Positions 16,750 through 24,497 of a stretch of 39,160 bases of DNA are shown here, piece by piece. The notes under the pieces are model-generated. The model had not been told where the DNA came from. It saw nothing but the letters and a program-made list of their open reading frames with translations, and did not search any database. The position numbers and the translations under genes are program-made. Every line of letters begins with the position of its first letter. Position 1 is the stretch's first letter. Source of the stretch: a virus; IMG/VR virus record IMGVR_UViG_3300045996_002301, positions 1 through 39,160 of that record; one strand, written 5' to 3'.

Positions 16750-18162
16750 CTAGATCCTCGCGACCAGCAGCTTGCCCGACCGGCTGCCCCGGGCCTCACC
16801 CGCCAGTGCCGCCGCCACGATGGAGTCCGGCGTATGCTCGTTCCCGTACAGCATGTCCACGGTGAGGTACTTGTGTTCCTCGTACATGAACTTGATCATG
16901 GGGTACTCAAACTCCCCCGACTCGCAGTCGGCCACGTAACGGTTGAGCAGCCGATCGCGCTGCTTGATGTTCCTGAAGTCCACGCCCCTAGACGCCACCG
17001 TCATGTAGTCGTGGGGTACCGACCCCACGCCCGTGATGTCGTGAGCGTTCTTGCCCACGTACGCCTCGGTGCGCTCGTTGTGCTTGCCCACCATGTCCGG
17101 CCACTTGCGCCGACCCATTCTAATCCAGGCCGCGAGACGGTCGGGACCGCGGCGGTGTTTCTCCATGGTGTGGATCACGGTCCAGTCGTGGGACTTGGCC
17201 CAGTCCGTTCCCGTGTAGTACTCGCGCCCCTCCAGGGCTGGCGAGAGTATGATGTCCTGCCCCTCGGCCCCCTCGTAGAACCCGAGCTCGGGTCGGAACA
17301 GCATCTCCAGCACGTCCTCGCTGAATATGCGCCCCTCGGGGTTCGGTTCCTGTCCCTCGTACTCGGCAAACCACATGGCGGTGGGGATGCTGATCTTCTT
17401 CTCTTCGACCTCGTCGTCATCCAACCAGCCGCCGTTGGACTGCAGGTTCTCCCGGTAGCACCACTCGTACATCCCCCACCCGTTCAACTTCGCCCGACGC
17501 ATGGCGTCAGACATGGTGCCGTCGACGTGCTGGTGGGTGGACGAGCAGACGGTGTGCGCCTTGATGCCGTGGGCGCTCATGGGCTGGCCCAAGGCGGAGT
17601 CGAAGATCCCCACGTCCATCTCGTCGATCTCGTCGAGACGTAGCCGCTGGGGGTGTGGTCCACGCACGGACGTGGCGGAGGCCATCAGGGCGCGAACCAG
17701 CGCCCCATTACTGAGGCGGAGTTCCCGCTTGTACGCCTCCATGATCATGTTGCGGGGCGCAAAGGGAGAGTCGAAGAACTGGCCCTTGGTGCGCGAGTGC
17801 GTGCCCGAGATGTACGCCTGAACGTTCTGCGACTGCTCGCCCGAGCCGCCGAGGATGTTCACGTTGGCACCGAGCGTCAGCGCCTCGGTCAGCGTCAGCA
17901 GCGCCAGCATGACCGTCTTGCCCCCGAACCCTCGCGACGCCTTCCATACGGCGATGGGATCGCGGGCGAAGTAGGCGTTGGCGAAGGCCGTGAAGGGCGC
18001 CACGTGATGCTCGCAGACCCTCTTTCGGGGTATGTCGAACCCCAGGTAGAGTTCCACCCAGTCGTGTAGCCAGTCATCATTTTGGGGCGCGACCGTACGG
18101 TAGTTACGAAGTGCCTTCTTCTTCTCCTCCGCCGGCAGCCCTCTTATATAGTTCTTCAGCAA
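16750..18162 (-). CDS. terL: Terminase large subunit
   Basis: 470 residues. The ATPase domain carries an atypical P-loop (SRGFGGKT near residue 80), Walker B with following acidic residues LRLDEIDEMD, and a coupling motif region around HTVCSSTHQHVDGT. The C-terminal nuclease has YTGTDWAKSHDWTVIHTM (first acidic residue of the RNase H-like site) and a late DSIVAAALA Asp. It pumps DNA into the prohead and cuts the concatemer. The start is TTG at 18162 with GAGG six bases before it, overlapping the TerS gene by 59 bases. Confidence 0.93.
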   Translation of the reverse strand: MLKNYIRGLPAEEKKKALRNYRTVAPQNDDWLHDWVELYLGFDIPRKRVCEHHVAPFTAFANAYFARDPIAVWKASRGFGGKTVMLALLTLTEALTLGANVNILGGSGEQSQNVQAYISGTHSRTKGQFFDSPFAPRNMIMEAYKRELRLSNGALVRALMASATSVRGPHPQRLRLDEIDEMDVGIFDSALGQPMSAHGIKAHTVCSSTHQHVDGTMSDAMRRAKLNGWGMYEWCYRENLQSNGGWLDDDEVEEKKISIPTAMWFAEYEGQEPNPEGRIFSEDVLEMLFRPELGFYEGAEGQDIILSPALEGREYYTGTDWAKSHDWTVIHTMEKHRRGPDRLAAWIRMGRRKWPDMVGKHNERTEAYVGKNAHDITGVGSVPHDYMTVASRGVDFRNIKQRDRLLNRYVADCESGEFEYPMIKFMYEEHKYLTVDMLYGNEHTPDSIVAAALAGEARGSRSGKLLVARI

Positions 18163-18685
18163 GTTGTTCCTCTGACATCTTGTCCAACTCTTCCACCGGG
18201 GTCTTACCGTTGGAGTCGTCGGACAGGTACTTGGCCAGATCCAGCTGCACGCGCATCAGGTTGGACAATCCGGCCAACGTGATCTTGTCGGGGTCGATGG
18301 AGTCACCCTGCGCGAGGGTCGTCATCATCGCCTCAAGCGTGTTCTGGATGGTGAAGAAGTTCTCCTGCAGGTTGTCCCGTAGCCTCTCCACGTTGACGCC
18401 CTGACGCTGGGCCTCCTTCACGACGCCCTTCTCGTACGCCCCCCGCCGCTTCTTGGCCAGGTCGGCGTCCGCGGCCCGGGCACGTTCGGCCCACTTGAAC
18501 TTGCGGCTCCACTGCTTGAAGGACGAGGACGGCTGGGCGCCCGACGCGTCGGGCGTGATCTCGATGTACTTTGTCCACGCGTTTTCTATAGTCCGGACAC
18601 GCGGGTCGATGCTTAGGTAGCACTCAAACGCCTTGTACTGGCGCTCGTTCTCATCGTCCCACATGTCCCATGCATTTTTCGCCAC
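18104..18685 (-). CDS. terS: Terminase small subunit
   Basis: 193 residues starting at GTG 18685 behind GGGGAGGGGCAT. The N-terminal part has the helix-turn-helix style of TerS (ERQYKAFECYLSIDPRVRTI, then FKQWSRKFKWAERARAADAD), followed by a coiled oligomerisation helix. It recognises the packaging site and regulates TerL. The C-terminus is acidic and Gly-rich. It is the first gene of the leftward virion operon and lies about 30 bp from a good promoter. Confidence 0.85.
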   Translation of the reverse strand: MAKNAWDMWDDENERQYKAFECYLSIDPRVRTIENAWTKYIEITPDASGAQPSSSFKQWSRKFKWAERARAADADLAKKRRGAYEKGVVKEAQRQGVNVERLRDNLQENFFTIQNTLEAMMTTLAQGDSIDPDKITLAGLSNLMRVQLDLAKYLSDDSNGKTPVEELDKMSEEQLAEELYKRAAGGGEEEGTS

Positions 18686-18712
18686 ATGCCCCTCCCCAAG
18701 GGTTAGATTCAC

Positions 18713-18741
18713 ATTGTAGTCGTAATGGCAACCTTGCACAA
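18713..18741 (-). promoter_or_regulatory. Leftward promoter for the virion operon
   Basis: Minus strand TTGTGC (18741-18736), 17-nt spacer, TACAAT (18718-18713). The predicted transcript starts about 20 nt before the TerS GTG, leaving room for its ribosome site. Confidence 0.7.
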
Positions 18742-18746
18742 CTTAG

Positions 18747-18761
18747 ACCGTTGTCAACGGT
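18747..18761. promoter_or_regulatory. 15-bp palindrome between divergent promoters
   Basis: ACCGTTG-T-CAACGGT is a perfect 7-1-7 palindrome. It covers the -35 of the rightward promoter and lies just upstream of the leftward -35. It is the most symmetric member of a recurrent element (ACYRTTGAYGGT) found at other promoters here, so it is a likely operator. Confidence 0.6.
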
Positions 18762-18779
18762 ATCCTCACCCCGTACAAT
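18751..18779 (+). promoter_or_regulatory. Rightward promoter of the 18.8-23.4 kb operon
   Basis: TTGTCA (18751-18756), 17-nt spacer, TACAAT (18774-18779). The ATG of the first gene begins 7 nt after the -10, where transcription should start, so the first message looks leaderless. Confidence 0.8.
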
Positions 18780-18785
18780 GAGGTC

Positions 18786-18944
18786 ATGAACGGGTTTACG
18801 GAGATAGACGAATCGCTGGGCTACTGGAGGTACGGAGAACTGTATCTCCCGTGGGAGATCGTGAGGGTACACCTGTTTCACCACGACTACTTCTGCGGGA
18901 TGCACGACGGTACCTACTGGGGCGAATGGGACGTGTTCGTATGA
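18786..18944 (+). CDS. 52-residue hypothetical protein, probably leaderless
   Basis: Reads MNGFTEIDESLGYWRYGELY and continues with HLFHHDYFCGMHDGTYWGEW. It is rich in aromatic residues and His, without a known family. ATG coincides with the predicted transcription start of a near-consensus promoter, and its TGA overlaps the next ATG (ATGA), so it heads a coupled operon. Confidence 0.7.
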   Translation: MNGFTEIDESLGYWRYGELYLPWEIVRVHLFHHDYFCGMHDGTYWGEWDVFV

Positions 18945-19201
18945 GAGAAGCCAATGAACATCTAGGCTGGTGTCCACACTGCGGGCAGTCCACGTGGCAC
19001 AGGCTGCGTTCTGAGGATGAGCAGGGCCGGGATCTCAACGCGATCGCAAACACCCTGTCCAACATCACGCTGAAGGAGTCGCTGGGCGAGCCATTGACCA
19101 AAACCGAGCAGAGGATCAAGGCATTCACCCTGAGCGCCTCGTCGCACTCGATGAACAACCGATACGGCACCTATATACGAGAGGACTTCGATGGAACCTA
19201 A
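18941..19201 (+). CDS. Hypothetical protein with one CxxC motif
   Basis: 86 residues starting MREANEHLGWCPHCGQSTWH. A CPHC pair near the N-terminus plus nearby His residues suggests a small metal site; the remainder is helical. The start overlaps the upstream stop by four bases. An in-frame extension to 18851 would overlap the first gene and is not used. Confidence 0.75.
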   Translation: MREANEHLGWCPHCGQSTWHRLRSEDEQGRDLNAIANTLSNITLKESLGEPLTKTEQRIKAFTLSASSHSMNNRYGTYIREDFDGT

Positions 19202-19445
19202 GTACACCTTTGAGTTGGGCGTAAACCTGGAGACGGTGCAGTTCGGGGAGAGGTTCATCATCATAAACTCGCGGGCCATGGCCGCGGAGTACGCCGAGGT
19301 GGGAGACCTGTTCTCGGTGAAGATGCAGGACTCCGATGGGATCGAGATCGAGCTCTTCGGCTTCGTGACCTCTCCACCCGACAAGAAGACCGACGAGAAC
19401 GGCGGGGACTCCTACTGGTTCGCGGGCACTAGGGTCAATAGTTGA
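19191..19445 (+). CDS. Hypothetical protein (84 residues)
   Basis: Starts MEPKYTFELGVNLETVQFGE behind GAGAGGACTTCG and overlaps the upstream gene by 11 bases. The pattern of alternating hydrophobic strands and acidic turns suggests a small beta fold. No family is recognised. Confidence 0.75.
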   Translation: MEPKYTFELGVNLETVQFGERFIIINSRAMAAEYAEVGDLFSVKMQDSDGIEIELFGFVTSPPDKKTDENGGDSYWFAGTRVNS

Positions 19446-19774
19446 TGCGTCGAATATCCGTTCAGGAGGTCATTGATGCGTACAAGTCAACCGGGAGATA
19501 CCCTATTTCGGGGGTCTTCCAGAACGACGACCGGGGGTGCTGTCCTGTCACCGCCTGCGCAAAGGCTTCTGGCGCAATGGTTGCGTACCATAGACTTAAT
19601 AACCATAACTACATGGAACGGCTCGCAGAGAGTATGGGTTATTCCAAGGAATACCTCTTATCGTTCATCGACGGATACGACATGAAGGACTTCGACCCCG
19701 GTCGACACCTCAAGGAGGGCTACGACGATGGATTCAAGTGCCGTGAAGAGTTCCCCCCGCTGCGAGACTACTGA
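19445..19774 (+). CDS. Hypothetical protein (109 residues)
   Basis: ATG at 19445 shares a base with the upstream TGA; the product begins MRRISVQEVIDAYKSTGRYP. It contains a CCPVTACAKASG segment and a helical second half with NHNYMERLAESMGYSKEYLL. This looks like a small conserved phage protein with a possible Cys site. Function unknown. Confidence 0.75.
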   Translation: MRRISVQEVIDAYKSTGRYPISGVFQNDDRGCCPVTACAKASGAMVAYHRLNNHNYMERLAESMGYSKEYLLSFIDGYDMKDFDPGRHLKEGYDDGFKCREEFPPLRDY

Positions 19775-20580
19775 TGCCTAAGCCAAACGGGGTGGAGTTG
19801 AAGTCAATGGTTATATCGCACAATAACAGCGAGCCGCCGCCGTGGGAAAACCGCAGGCTGGGTCCGGGAGACACGGCATACTGGGATGGCAAGGACTATC
19901 GGTGTAGTACTGATGGGGTCTGGTACCAGGTGTCGTGGGAGCCGCCGAAAAGCGCCAGAGCCGGAGACACCTGCTTTCACGATGACAAGATGTACATGTT
20001 CGACGGTGAGATGTGGTACGAGAGAAGTATGTGGAAGCAGTTCTGTGTGCATTGCGGGGAGGTGGAGGTCGACTTCGAGGGACAAATCTGCGACCCCTGC
20101 GCTCGCGAGAAGCAGACCGAACTCATGAAGAGAGAGGGCGTGGGGCACACCTGCGAGTACCACCGCCATGAGGACGGGGTAAAGTGTACCTGCCCCAACC
20201 CGCGGGGAATCCCTCTCAATCCGGTGTGCGTGGTCTGCGGGAAAGAGGGGTCTGAAACGGCAACCCGGGTCCATATGGAGAACCCCTACGACAACTACCA
20301 CTCGCAGTGGTTCAACGTGTGCGAGAAGGGGAGGTGTCGTAGCACGCTGGGGGCACGCCCAGACGGCTACTTTTGCCAGCCGTCGACCGTGGCCTCGTAC
20401 GTGGCTTCCCACACCAGCGACTCCAAGGTTGAGGAACAGCAGTATCTCGACCGCATCGGCAAGAGGCACTTCGATAAGAACGCCAAGGCGTCAATAGTTA
20501 TCCCGCGGGATCTCCGCATAATGGGGTACACAGCCTTTGGGACCACACTGGCCATCGTTGTTCAGCACTTCTTCCTCTAG
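19774..20580 (+). CDS. Cys-rich multi-zinc protein of unknown function
   Basis: 268 residues starting MPKPNGVELKSMVISHNNSE. Two carbohydrate-binding-like W/G/D repeats (GDTAYWDGKDYRCSTDGVWY and GDTCFHDDKMYMFDGEMWYE, about residues 33-88) precede CVHC/CDPC (about 93-112) and further Cys pairs (CTCP, CVVC, CEKGRC), so it probably binds several zinc ions. The last 20 residues are hydrophobic. The start overlaps the upstream stop (TGATG). It could act on host transcription or nucleic acid; no family is recognised. Confidence 0.75.
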   Translation: MPKPNGVELKSMVISHNNSEPPPWENRRLGPGDTAYWDGKDYRCSTDGVWYQVSWEPPKSARAGDTCFHDDKMYMFDGEMWYERSMWKQFCVHCGEVEVDFEGQICDPCAREKQTELMKREGVGHTCEYHRHEDGVKCTCPNPRGIPLNPVCVVCGKEGSETATRVHMENPYDNYHSQWFNVCEKGRCRSTLGARPDGYFCQPSTVASYVASHTSDSKVEEQQYLDRIGKRHFDKNAKASIVIPRDLRIMGYTAFGTTLAIVVQHFFL

Positions 20581-20589
20581 GAGGGACTG

Positions 20590-20814
20590 ATGGGAGTATT
20601 CAAGAAAGACCGGTACCGGGAGGGGTCGCGGGTGCAGATCGTGTCCTCGCCCTACACGGAATCCCGGCACATCGTGGGGCTGGAGATGGTGATCGCCTCC
20701 CGTCCAAACGGCCTATCCGAGAAGGGCGTGCTGGAGGTTCGCATGCCCGAGGCGCCCCGGACGGAACGGTCGGAGTACGTGAGGCCCACAGAGGTGATCG
20801 AACTTGGAGATTAA
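20590..20814 (+). CDS. Hypothetical protein, SH3-like pattern
   Basis: 74 residues starting MGVFKKDRYREGSRVQIVSS behind AGGAGGGACTG. Short strands with a terminal YVRPTEVIELGD resemble small KOW/SH3-like barrels seen in phage accessory proteins (weak inference). It overlaps the next gene by 11 bases. Confidence 0.7.
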   Translation: MGVFKKDRYREGSRVQIVSSPYTESRHIVGLEMVIASRPNGLSEKGVLEVRMPEAPRTERSEYVRPTEVIELGD

Positions 20815-21775
20815 CGCCCTGATCGGCCCCGCGTGGATGAAGGACATGCCCGCCGTGGCACAACTAAGCGTTGATACCAGAACCCTGTTTCTGGGGTACC
20901 GCGGCAGCATCGCGCATGGTATGCATGTGCCCAGCACGGACCCCGACTCGATCGATGACATCGACCTGATGGGCGTGTTCATGGGAACCGAGGCCTACTA
21001 TCTGGGCTTCGGCGGCAAGGACACTAGGGAAGTGACCGCCGAGTACCCCACGGGCTACTACGACGTGGTCTTCTACGAGTGGCGCAAGTTTATTCACCTG
21101 CTGCTCAAGAACAACCCCAACGTGCTGGGGATGCTGTGGCTGCCCGAGTACATGCACCACGTCACCTCTCCCTTGTGGGGAATACTGGTGCGTCACCGTG
21201 GGGTCTTCGCCTCCAAGTTGGCCTACAAGACTTTCGGCGGATACGCGCACGCGCAGATGAAGAAGATGACCCGTGCCCGCATCGACCCATCGACCAATCA
21301 GGAACTGCAGGCTATAGAGAAGGAGATACGTCGTCGCGAGGGCGCAATTACTACGGCAGAGGCGTCCAACCTCACGGGGTACACGCTGTCGCTATCGACG
21401 CAGCAACTCCGCGAGAGGGTGAACGAACTCCGCGGGTATCAGGGGTACATGGGACCCAAGCGCCGGGAACTGGTCGAGCGCCACGGGTACGACACCAAGA
21501 ACGCGGCCCACCTGATCCGGCTGCTGAGGATGGGCTGCGAGTTCCTTGAGCGTGGCGACATGTATCTGGACCGTCGGGCCGAGGGCGACGCGGAGCAGCT
21601 TCTGGACATCAAGCGGGGCAATTGGTCCCTGCAGGACGTCCAGAGTCTCGCCAATACCCTGTTCATCGCGCTGGAGGCGGCCAGAAACGCCAGCCGCCTG
21701 CCCGAATTGCCAGACCGCGAGGCCGCGGAACGGCTCCTGATCGACGGCGTGAAGGAGGCCCATGGGTTTAATTGA
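20804..21775 (+). CDS. Nucleotidyltransferase, RlaP / pol beta superfamily
   Basis: 323 residues, TTG start at 20804 behind GAGGTGATC. The catalytic signature is present: LGYRGSIAHGMHVPSTDP (Gly-Ser about residues 34-35) followed by DDIDLMGVF (metal-binding acids about 51-54), as in the PF10127 family, named for a role in RNA repair operons. The central part has a GGYAHAQMKKMTR helix, and the C-terminal half contains KNAAHLIRLLRMGCEFLERG, typical of these proteins. Family members are found in large phages. Action on cleaved tRNA or other RNA is plausible here, as the phage also carries tRNA-like genes (inference). Confidence 0.8.
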   Translation: MEINALIGPAWMKDMPAVAQLSVDTRTLFLGYRGSIAHGMHVPSTDPDSIDDIDLMGVFMGTEAYYLGFGGKDTREVTAEYPTGYYDVVFYEWRKFIHLLLKNNPNVLGMLWLPEYMHHVTSPLWGILVRHRGVFASKLAYKTFGGYAHAQMKKMTRARIDPSTNQELQAIEKEIRRREGAITTAEASNLTGYTLSLSTQQLRERVNELRGYQGYMGPKRRELVERHGYDTKNAAHLIRLLRMGCEFLERGDMYLDRRAEGDAEQLLDIKRGNWSLQDVQSLANTLFIALEAARNASRLPELPDREAAERLLIDGVKEAHGFN

Positions 21776-22271
21776 ACTCAACGAGTACCACGTGGCCTTC
21801 TGCGAGAACGTGGCCCAACACCGCAACCAGTACGAGAAGATCCACGGGCACGGCGTCAAGAACCCCAACATCCAGTCCGACGAGGGCAAGTCCTACCACA
21901 CCCACCTGGTAGGCGTGATGGCCGAGATGGCGGTGAGCATCTACCTGACGGCTCCCCCCGACGAGATCACGTACCGTACGGACGGCAAAGGCGGTCGAAA
22001 CTACGACCTGCTGGTCCGCGGTCAGCGCGTGGAGGTCAAGGCCACGGAGCGCACGGGAGCCTCCCGGCTGGTGGTCCCGAAGGGGCGTCTCAGGGAGGCC
22101 GACTACTTCTTTCTGGTCTACGTGAACGTCAAGGCGGCCTCGTGCATCATCCGGGGCTGGTGTACGTGGCAGGAGGTGCTGGACTTCGACGAAGAGGACA
22201 AGCCCGCGGCACTGGCGGGTAAGAACCTGTACACGGTACATGAAAATAACCTACACAAGGTGAGGATATAG
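21762..22271 (+). CDS. PD-(D/E)XK nuclease-like protein
   Basis: 169 residues starting MGLIELNEYHVAFCENVAQH. An early Glu in VGVMAEMAVSIYL (about 55), then NYDLLV (Asp about 82) and VEVKAT (Glu about 91, Lys about 93), make the PD-(D/E)XK core; the following strand DYFFLVYVNV is also typical. The start overlaps the nucleotidyltransferase end by 14 bases. The substrate is unknown; it could be recombination, host DNA degradation or restriction-like. Confidence 0.7.
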   Translation: MGLIELNEYHVAFCENVAQHRNQYEKIHGHGVKNPNIQSDEGKSYHTHLVGVMAEMAVSIYLTAPPDEITYRTDGKGGRNYDLLVRGQRVEVKATERTGASRLVVPKGRLREADYFFLVYVNVKAASCIIRGWCTWQEVLDFDEEDKPAALAGKNLYTVHENNLHKVRI

Positions 22272-22529
22272 GTGAAGATGGAAGAACACACGAACTTGCC
22301 GGTCAGTGAGAGAACTAAGACGACGCTGCGTGTGAGCGAGAAGTACGAGATCTCGGTGACAGGATCGCTCGATGGCGTGCTGATGGCCGCCGGACGCATC
22401 GTGAATGAACGCAAGGAAATGGGCCACGACCTTATCTCGGCCCGTTTTGAGGGACCGGCGGGGGGCATCGAGAAGTTCAACGCCCTGATACTCGCCTTCA
22501 AGACCAACCTAGATACGGAGGACAAGTAG
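22272..22529 (+). CDS. Hypothetical protein (85 residues)
   Basis: GTG at 22272 immediately follows the upstream TAG, with GAGG six bases before it; ATG at 22278 is an alternative. It reads MKMEEHTNLPVSERTKTTLR, then a compact alpha/beta pattern with a conserved-looking GPAGGIEKFNALILAFK. No family is recognised. Confidence 0.7.
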   Translation: MKMEEHTNLPVSERTKTTLRVSEKYEISVTGSLDGVLMAAGRIVNERKEMGHDLISARFEGPAGGIEKFNALILAFKTNLDTEDK

Positions 22530-22732
22530 TGAACGAACTCAGTGTGTACGTGCTGGCCGCGTTTGACGACGAGTGGCCCTGTCCCGTGGCCGCGGTGATC
22601 CTGGCAAGGGACAAGTACGACGCCGAGGATCAGGCGGAGGCGATTTGCGAGAAGAAGGAGTGGGATCTAGCGGACTTCGACATCATGGAGTGGTACGAGG
22701 ACGACGACATCGGGGAGGTTTACGTAGGTTGA
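22529..22732 (+). CDS. Small acidic hypothetical protein (67 residues)
   Basis: The GTG start shares its first base with the upstream TAG (TAGTG), behind GGAGG. The product is strongly acidic (CEKKEWDLADFDIMEWYEDD). Acidic small early phage proteins can be DNA mimics or inhibitors, but nothing proves this here. Confidence 0.65.
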   Translation: MNELSVYVLAAFDDEWPCPVAAVILARDKYDAEDQAEAICEKKEWDLADFDIMEWYEDDDIGEVYVG

Positions 22733-22734
22733 AG

Positions 22735-22899
22735 ATGCTGATAAACAGGAACCGCCTGTTCGTGGCAGTGGGCCGATGGAGCCTGCAGGCTAGGGCAGTG
22801 GTGGCGAGCCGACGGTTCCTGTCGGTGGACCTGTACTGGATTCCGTGGGACTTCGACGCTCGCACGAAGACCCCCAAAGAACGAGCAGAGGAAGGTTAG
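22735..22899 (+). CDS. Small basic hypothetical protein (54 residues)
   Basis: MLINRNRLFVAVGRWSLQAR, Arg-rich and hydrophobic, ending PKERAEEG. ATG at 22735; TTG at 22729 overlaps the upstream stop and is closer to GGAGG. It fills the gap between two coupled genes. Confidence 0.55.
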   Translation: MLINRNRLFVAVGRWSLQARAVVASRRFLSVDLYWIPWDFDARTKTPKERAEEG

Positions 22900-22902
22900 G
22901 AT

Positions 22903-23352
22903 ATGACGCCAATCAAGTACAACCTTGGGGACAAGGTCTCTGTGACCTACGGCGGTGGGTTCGTGACCACCACCGAGCCATGGGAGGTCGAAACTACGTA
23001 CGCATTGTTCACCGGGGGGAAGTTTACGTACCAGTACGACGTGCGCTCACCCTCTGGCTTTCTGCAGCGGGTCGATGAAGACCATCTGACCCCCTTCGTC
23101 GCTCCCACGAACTTCCCGACGGACTTCTCGCAGATCACGGGCCTGTTCACCCAGTTGGGGGTGCCCTACAAGTTACTGGGCGCTCCCGGCGACTCCGAAA
23201 TGTACGAGGCGCCCGAGTGCAAGGAGGGCCGCCTACAGGTGTTCCTTGAGGGGTCCGACACCTCGCTGGTGTTCGACGACGACGAACGCTACATGGGGAC
23301 GCTGACCACCGATGCATACCATGGATCTCACTGGAACGCGAGACACGAGTGA
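22903..23352 (+). CDS. Hypothetical protein (149 residues)
   Basis: Starts MTPIKYNLGDKVSVTYGGGF. The first 65 residues look like a small SH3-like barrel (GDKVSVTY, VETTYALF, RVDEDHLTPF). The second half (FSQITGLFTQLGVPYKLLGA...) is alpha/beta and acidic. It is the last gene of the rightward operon before a 300-bp gap. Confidence 0.7.
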   Translation: MTPIKYNLGDKVSVTYGGGFVTTTEPWEVETTYALFTGGKFTYQYDVRSPSGFLQRVDEDHLTPFVAPTNFPTDFSQITGLFTQLGVPYKLLGAPGDSEMYEAPECKEGRLQVFLEGSDTSLVFDDDERYMGTLTTDAYHGSHWNARHE

Positions 23353-23415
23353 GCCTGATGTCGTGAATTCTGGGCAAATCGCCATTCTTGTCAAGGGCAA
23401 CAGGCCATCTTTTTC

Positions 23416-23440
23416 GGGGCTTACTTACGGTGTAAGCCCC
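23416..23440 (+). terminator. Probable terminator or paired hairpin element at the end of the rightward operon
   Basis: GGGGCTTAC/GTAAGCCCC form a 9-bp stem with a TTACGGT loop. A second, shorter copy (GGGCTTATTTACGGTGTAAG) starts at 23449, 32 bp later. There is no clear T tract, so the pair may be a processing site or operator instead. Confidence 0.5.
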
Positions 23441-23515
23441 CTATTTACGGGCTTATTTACGGTGTAAGTGTCGCGTTATGGTTCAATCTTGCGCCGAAAT
23501 TGCACGTTTTGGGAC

Positions 23516-23521
23516 TATAAT
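23516..23521 (+). promoter_or_regulatory. Consensus -10 box TATAAT
   Basis: A perfect TATAAT without an obvious -35 at 16-18 nt. It is placed to drive the 55-residue gene at 23653 through a long structured leader. Confidence 0.45.
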
Positions 23522-23652
23522 GGGGGAACCGGGGGGGAGGGGGCAAGAAAGTGCCTCCTTACCACGCCATTTGGTCCATTTGTTGCAACACACGGGTTTA
23601 TTGCTTGCGAAGCAAGCCCTCGGAGAGTCCCCGAAGGGTTAAGGAGGGATCT

Positions 23653-23820
23653 GTGATAGACGCTGATGCACTTGCCGAGTTCACTTCACTGACCCCCTAC
23701 GGGGCCAAAATGCTGCTGGCTCAAAGCCCAGATCGTGTCGAGGCCCTGATCCTTCAGAAGGCTGAGGAGGGGCTGCGGATGATCGAGTGGTGGCTAAACC
23801 AGTATCACCCGTTCTCGTAG
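23653..23820 (+). CDS. Hypothetical protein (55 residues)
   Basis: GTG at 23653 behind a strong AAGGAGGGATCT. It reads MIDADALAEFTSLTPYGAKM and is otherwise helical, ending WWLNQYHPFS. Its last 16 bases overlap the end of the convergent endonuclease VII gene. It may be a small regulator because it stands alone behind a structured leader; this is inference. Confidence 0.65.
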   Translation: MIDADALAEFTSLTPYGAKMLLAQSPDRVEALILQKAEEGLRMIEWWLNQYHPFS

Positions 23821-24209
23821 AGGTAGTTGATCGCGTCACGGAGTCGTTCAGGATCGTCCCCGAACTTCCCCAACCCGGTGTTGCACGTATAGCATAGCAA
23901 ACCGCGTACTTTCCCAGTGTCATGGCAGTGGTCTACGGTGAACTTGCCAGAAAGTTCCTTGCGGCACAACGCACAGGCGTGTCCCTGAGAATCCAGCATG
24001 TCTTCTATGTCTTCGTGGCTTAATCCGTACCGACTTTTGCGCTGGATCTTTTGCCAGTATAGTGGGTCTTCCTCCACCCTTCGCTTGGCATGCTCCTTAG
24101 CGCGTGCCTTCACCTGTTCCTTGTTCTTCTCGTAATACTTTCTCTTAGCGGCTCGTATTCTCTCTTGGTTTTCCGGTCGGCATCTCCAGGGGACATCTGT
24201 AGTATCCAT
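23805..24209 (-). CDS. Recombination endonuclease VII (HNH superfamily)
   Basis: 134 residues. The second half is the family signature: RYGLSHEDIEDMLDSQGHAC, CALC (Cys79, Cys82), FTVDHCHDTGKVRGLLC (Asp93, His94) and CYTCNTGLGKF (Cys106, Cys109, Asn110), ending DDPERLRDAINYL. The enzyme resolves branched DNA before packaging in T4-like systems. The first 60 residues are a basic helix. ATG at 24209 begins 7 nt after an extended -10 (TGGTAAAAT) with no ribosome site, so it is probably leaderless. Confidence 0.9.
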   Translation of the reverse strand: MDTTDVPWRCRPENQERIRAAKRKYYEKNKEQVKARAKEHAKRRVEEDPLYWQKIQRKSRYGLSHEDIEDMLDSQGHACALCRKELSGKFTVDHCHDTGKVRGLLCYTCNTGLGKFGDDPERLRDAINYLYENG

Positions 24210-24215
24210 GCCGTC

Positions 24216-24221
24216 ATTTTA
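24216..24221 (-). promoter_or_regulatory. Extended -10 promoter TGGTAAAAT for endonuclease VII
   Basis: TAAAAT lies 6 nt before the ATG. The 12-bp element ACCGTTGATGGT (24232-24221) abuts and overlaps it. Confidence 0.6.
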
Positions 24222-24224
24222 CCA

Positions 24225-24485
24225 TCAACGGTTGTATTGGTCGGCTTCCCAGTGGAAGCGGCGGTGGCAATTGGCGCACAGTACCGTACACTTCGCCACT
24301 TCCTCCAGGATTCTCTCCAGCGGGTATCCCTGAGCCACCATCTTTGAGATCCCCTTGAACTTGGTGTCCTCGTCCCGGTGGTGAAAGTCGAGGACCGCGG
24401 GGTGGTTCTCCCCACAGTCCTCGCACCCCCTCTTGACCTTCATGTCCGAGAGGTACGCCTTGATGTAAAAGCGGGGTTGTCCCAT
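24225..24485 (-). CDS. Small HNH endonuclease-like protein
   Basis: 86 residues: CEDC (21, 24), AVLDFHHRDED (His35, His36) and CTVLCANCHRRFHWE (Cys70, Cys73, His74, His78). This is the compact HNH layout with paired Cys zinc ligands. The start ATG at 24485 follows TAGACT by 6 nt. Such free-standing HNH proteins may be nicking enzymes or packaging partners. It ends 15 bp before the endonuclease VII start and partly overlaps its promoter region. Confidence 0.8.
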   Translation of the reverse strand: MGQPRFYIKAYLSDMKVKRGCEDCGENHPAVLDFHHRDEDTKFKGISKMVAQGYPLERILEEVAKCTVLCANCHRRFHWEADQYNR

Positions 24486-24497
24486 CGGGCCAGTCTA

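Larger units (their letters stand above)
23353..23652. other. Intergenic region with repeats, a -10 box and a structured leader
   Basis: This 300-bp gap holds the hairpin pair at 23416-23470, a TATAAT at 23516-23521, a G-rich tract (GGGGGAACCGGGGGGGAGGG) at 23522-23543, and a 6-bp hairpin GCTTGC-GAA-GCAAGC followed by a second inverted repeat before the next ribosome site. A transcript from the -10 box would have a leader of about 125 nt. Confidence 0.6.
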
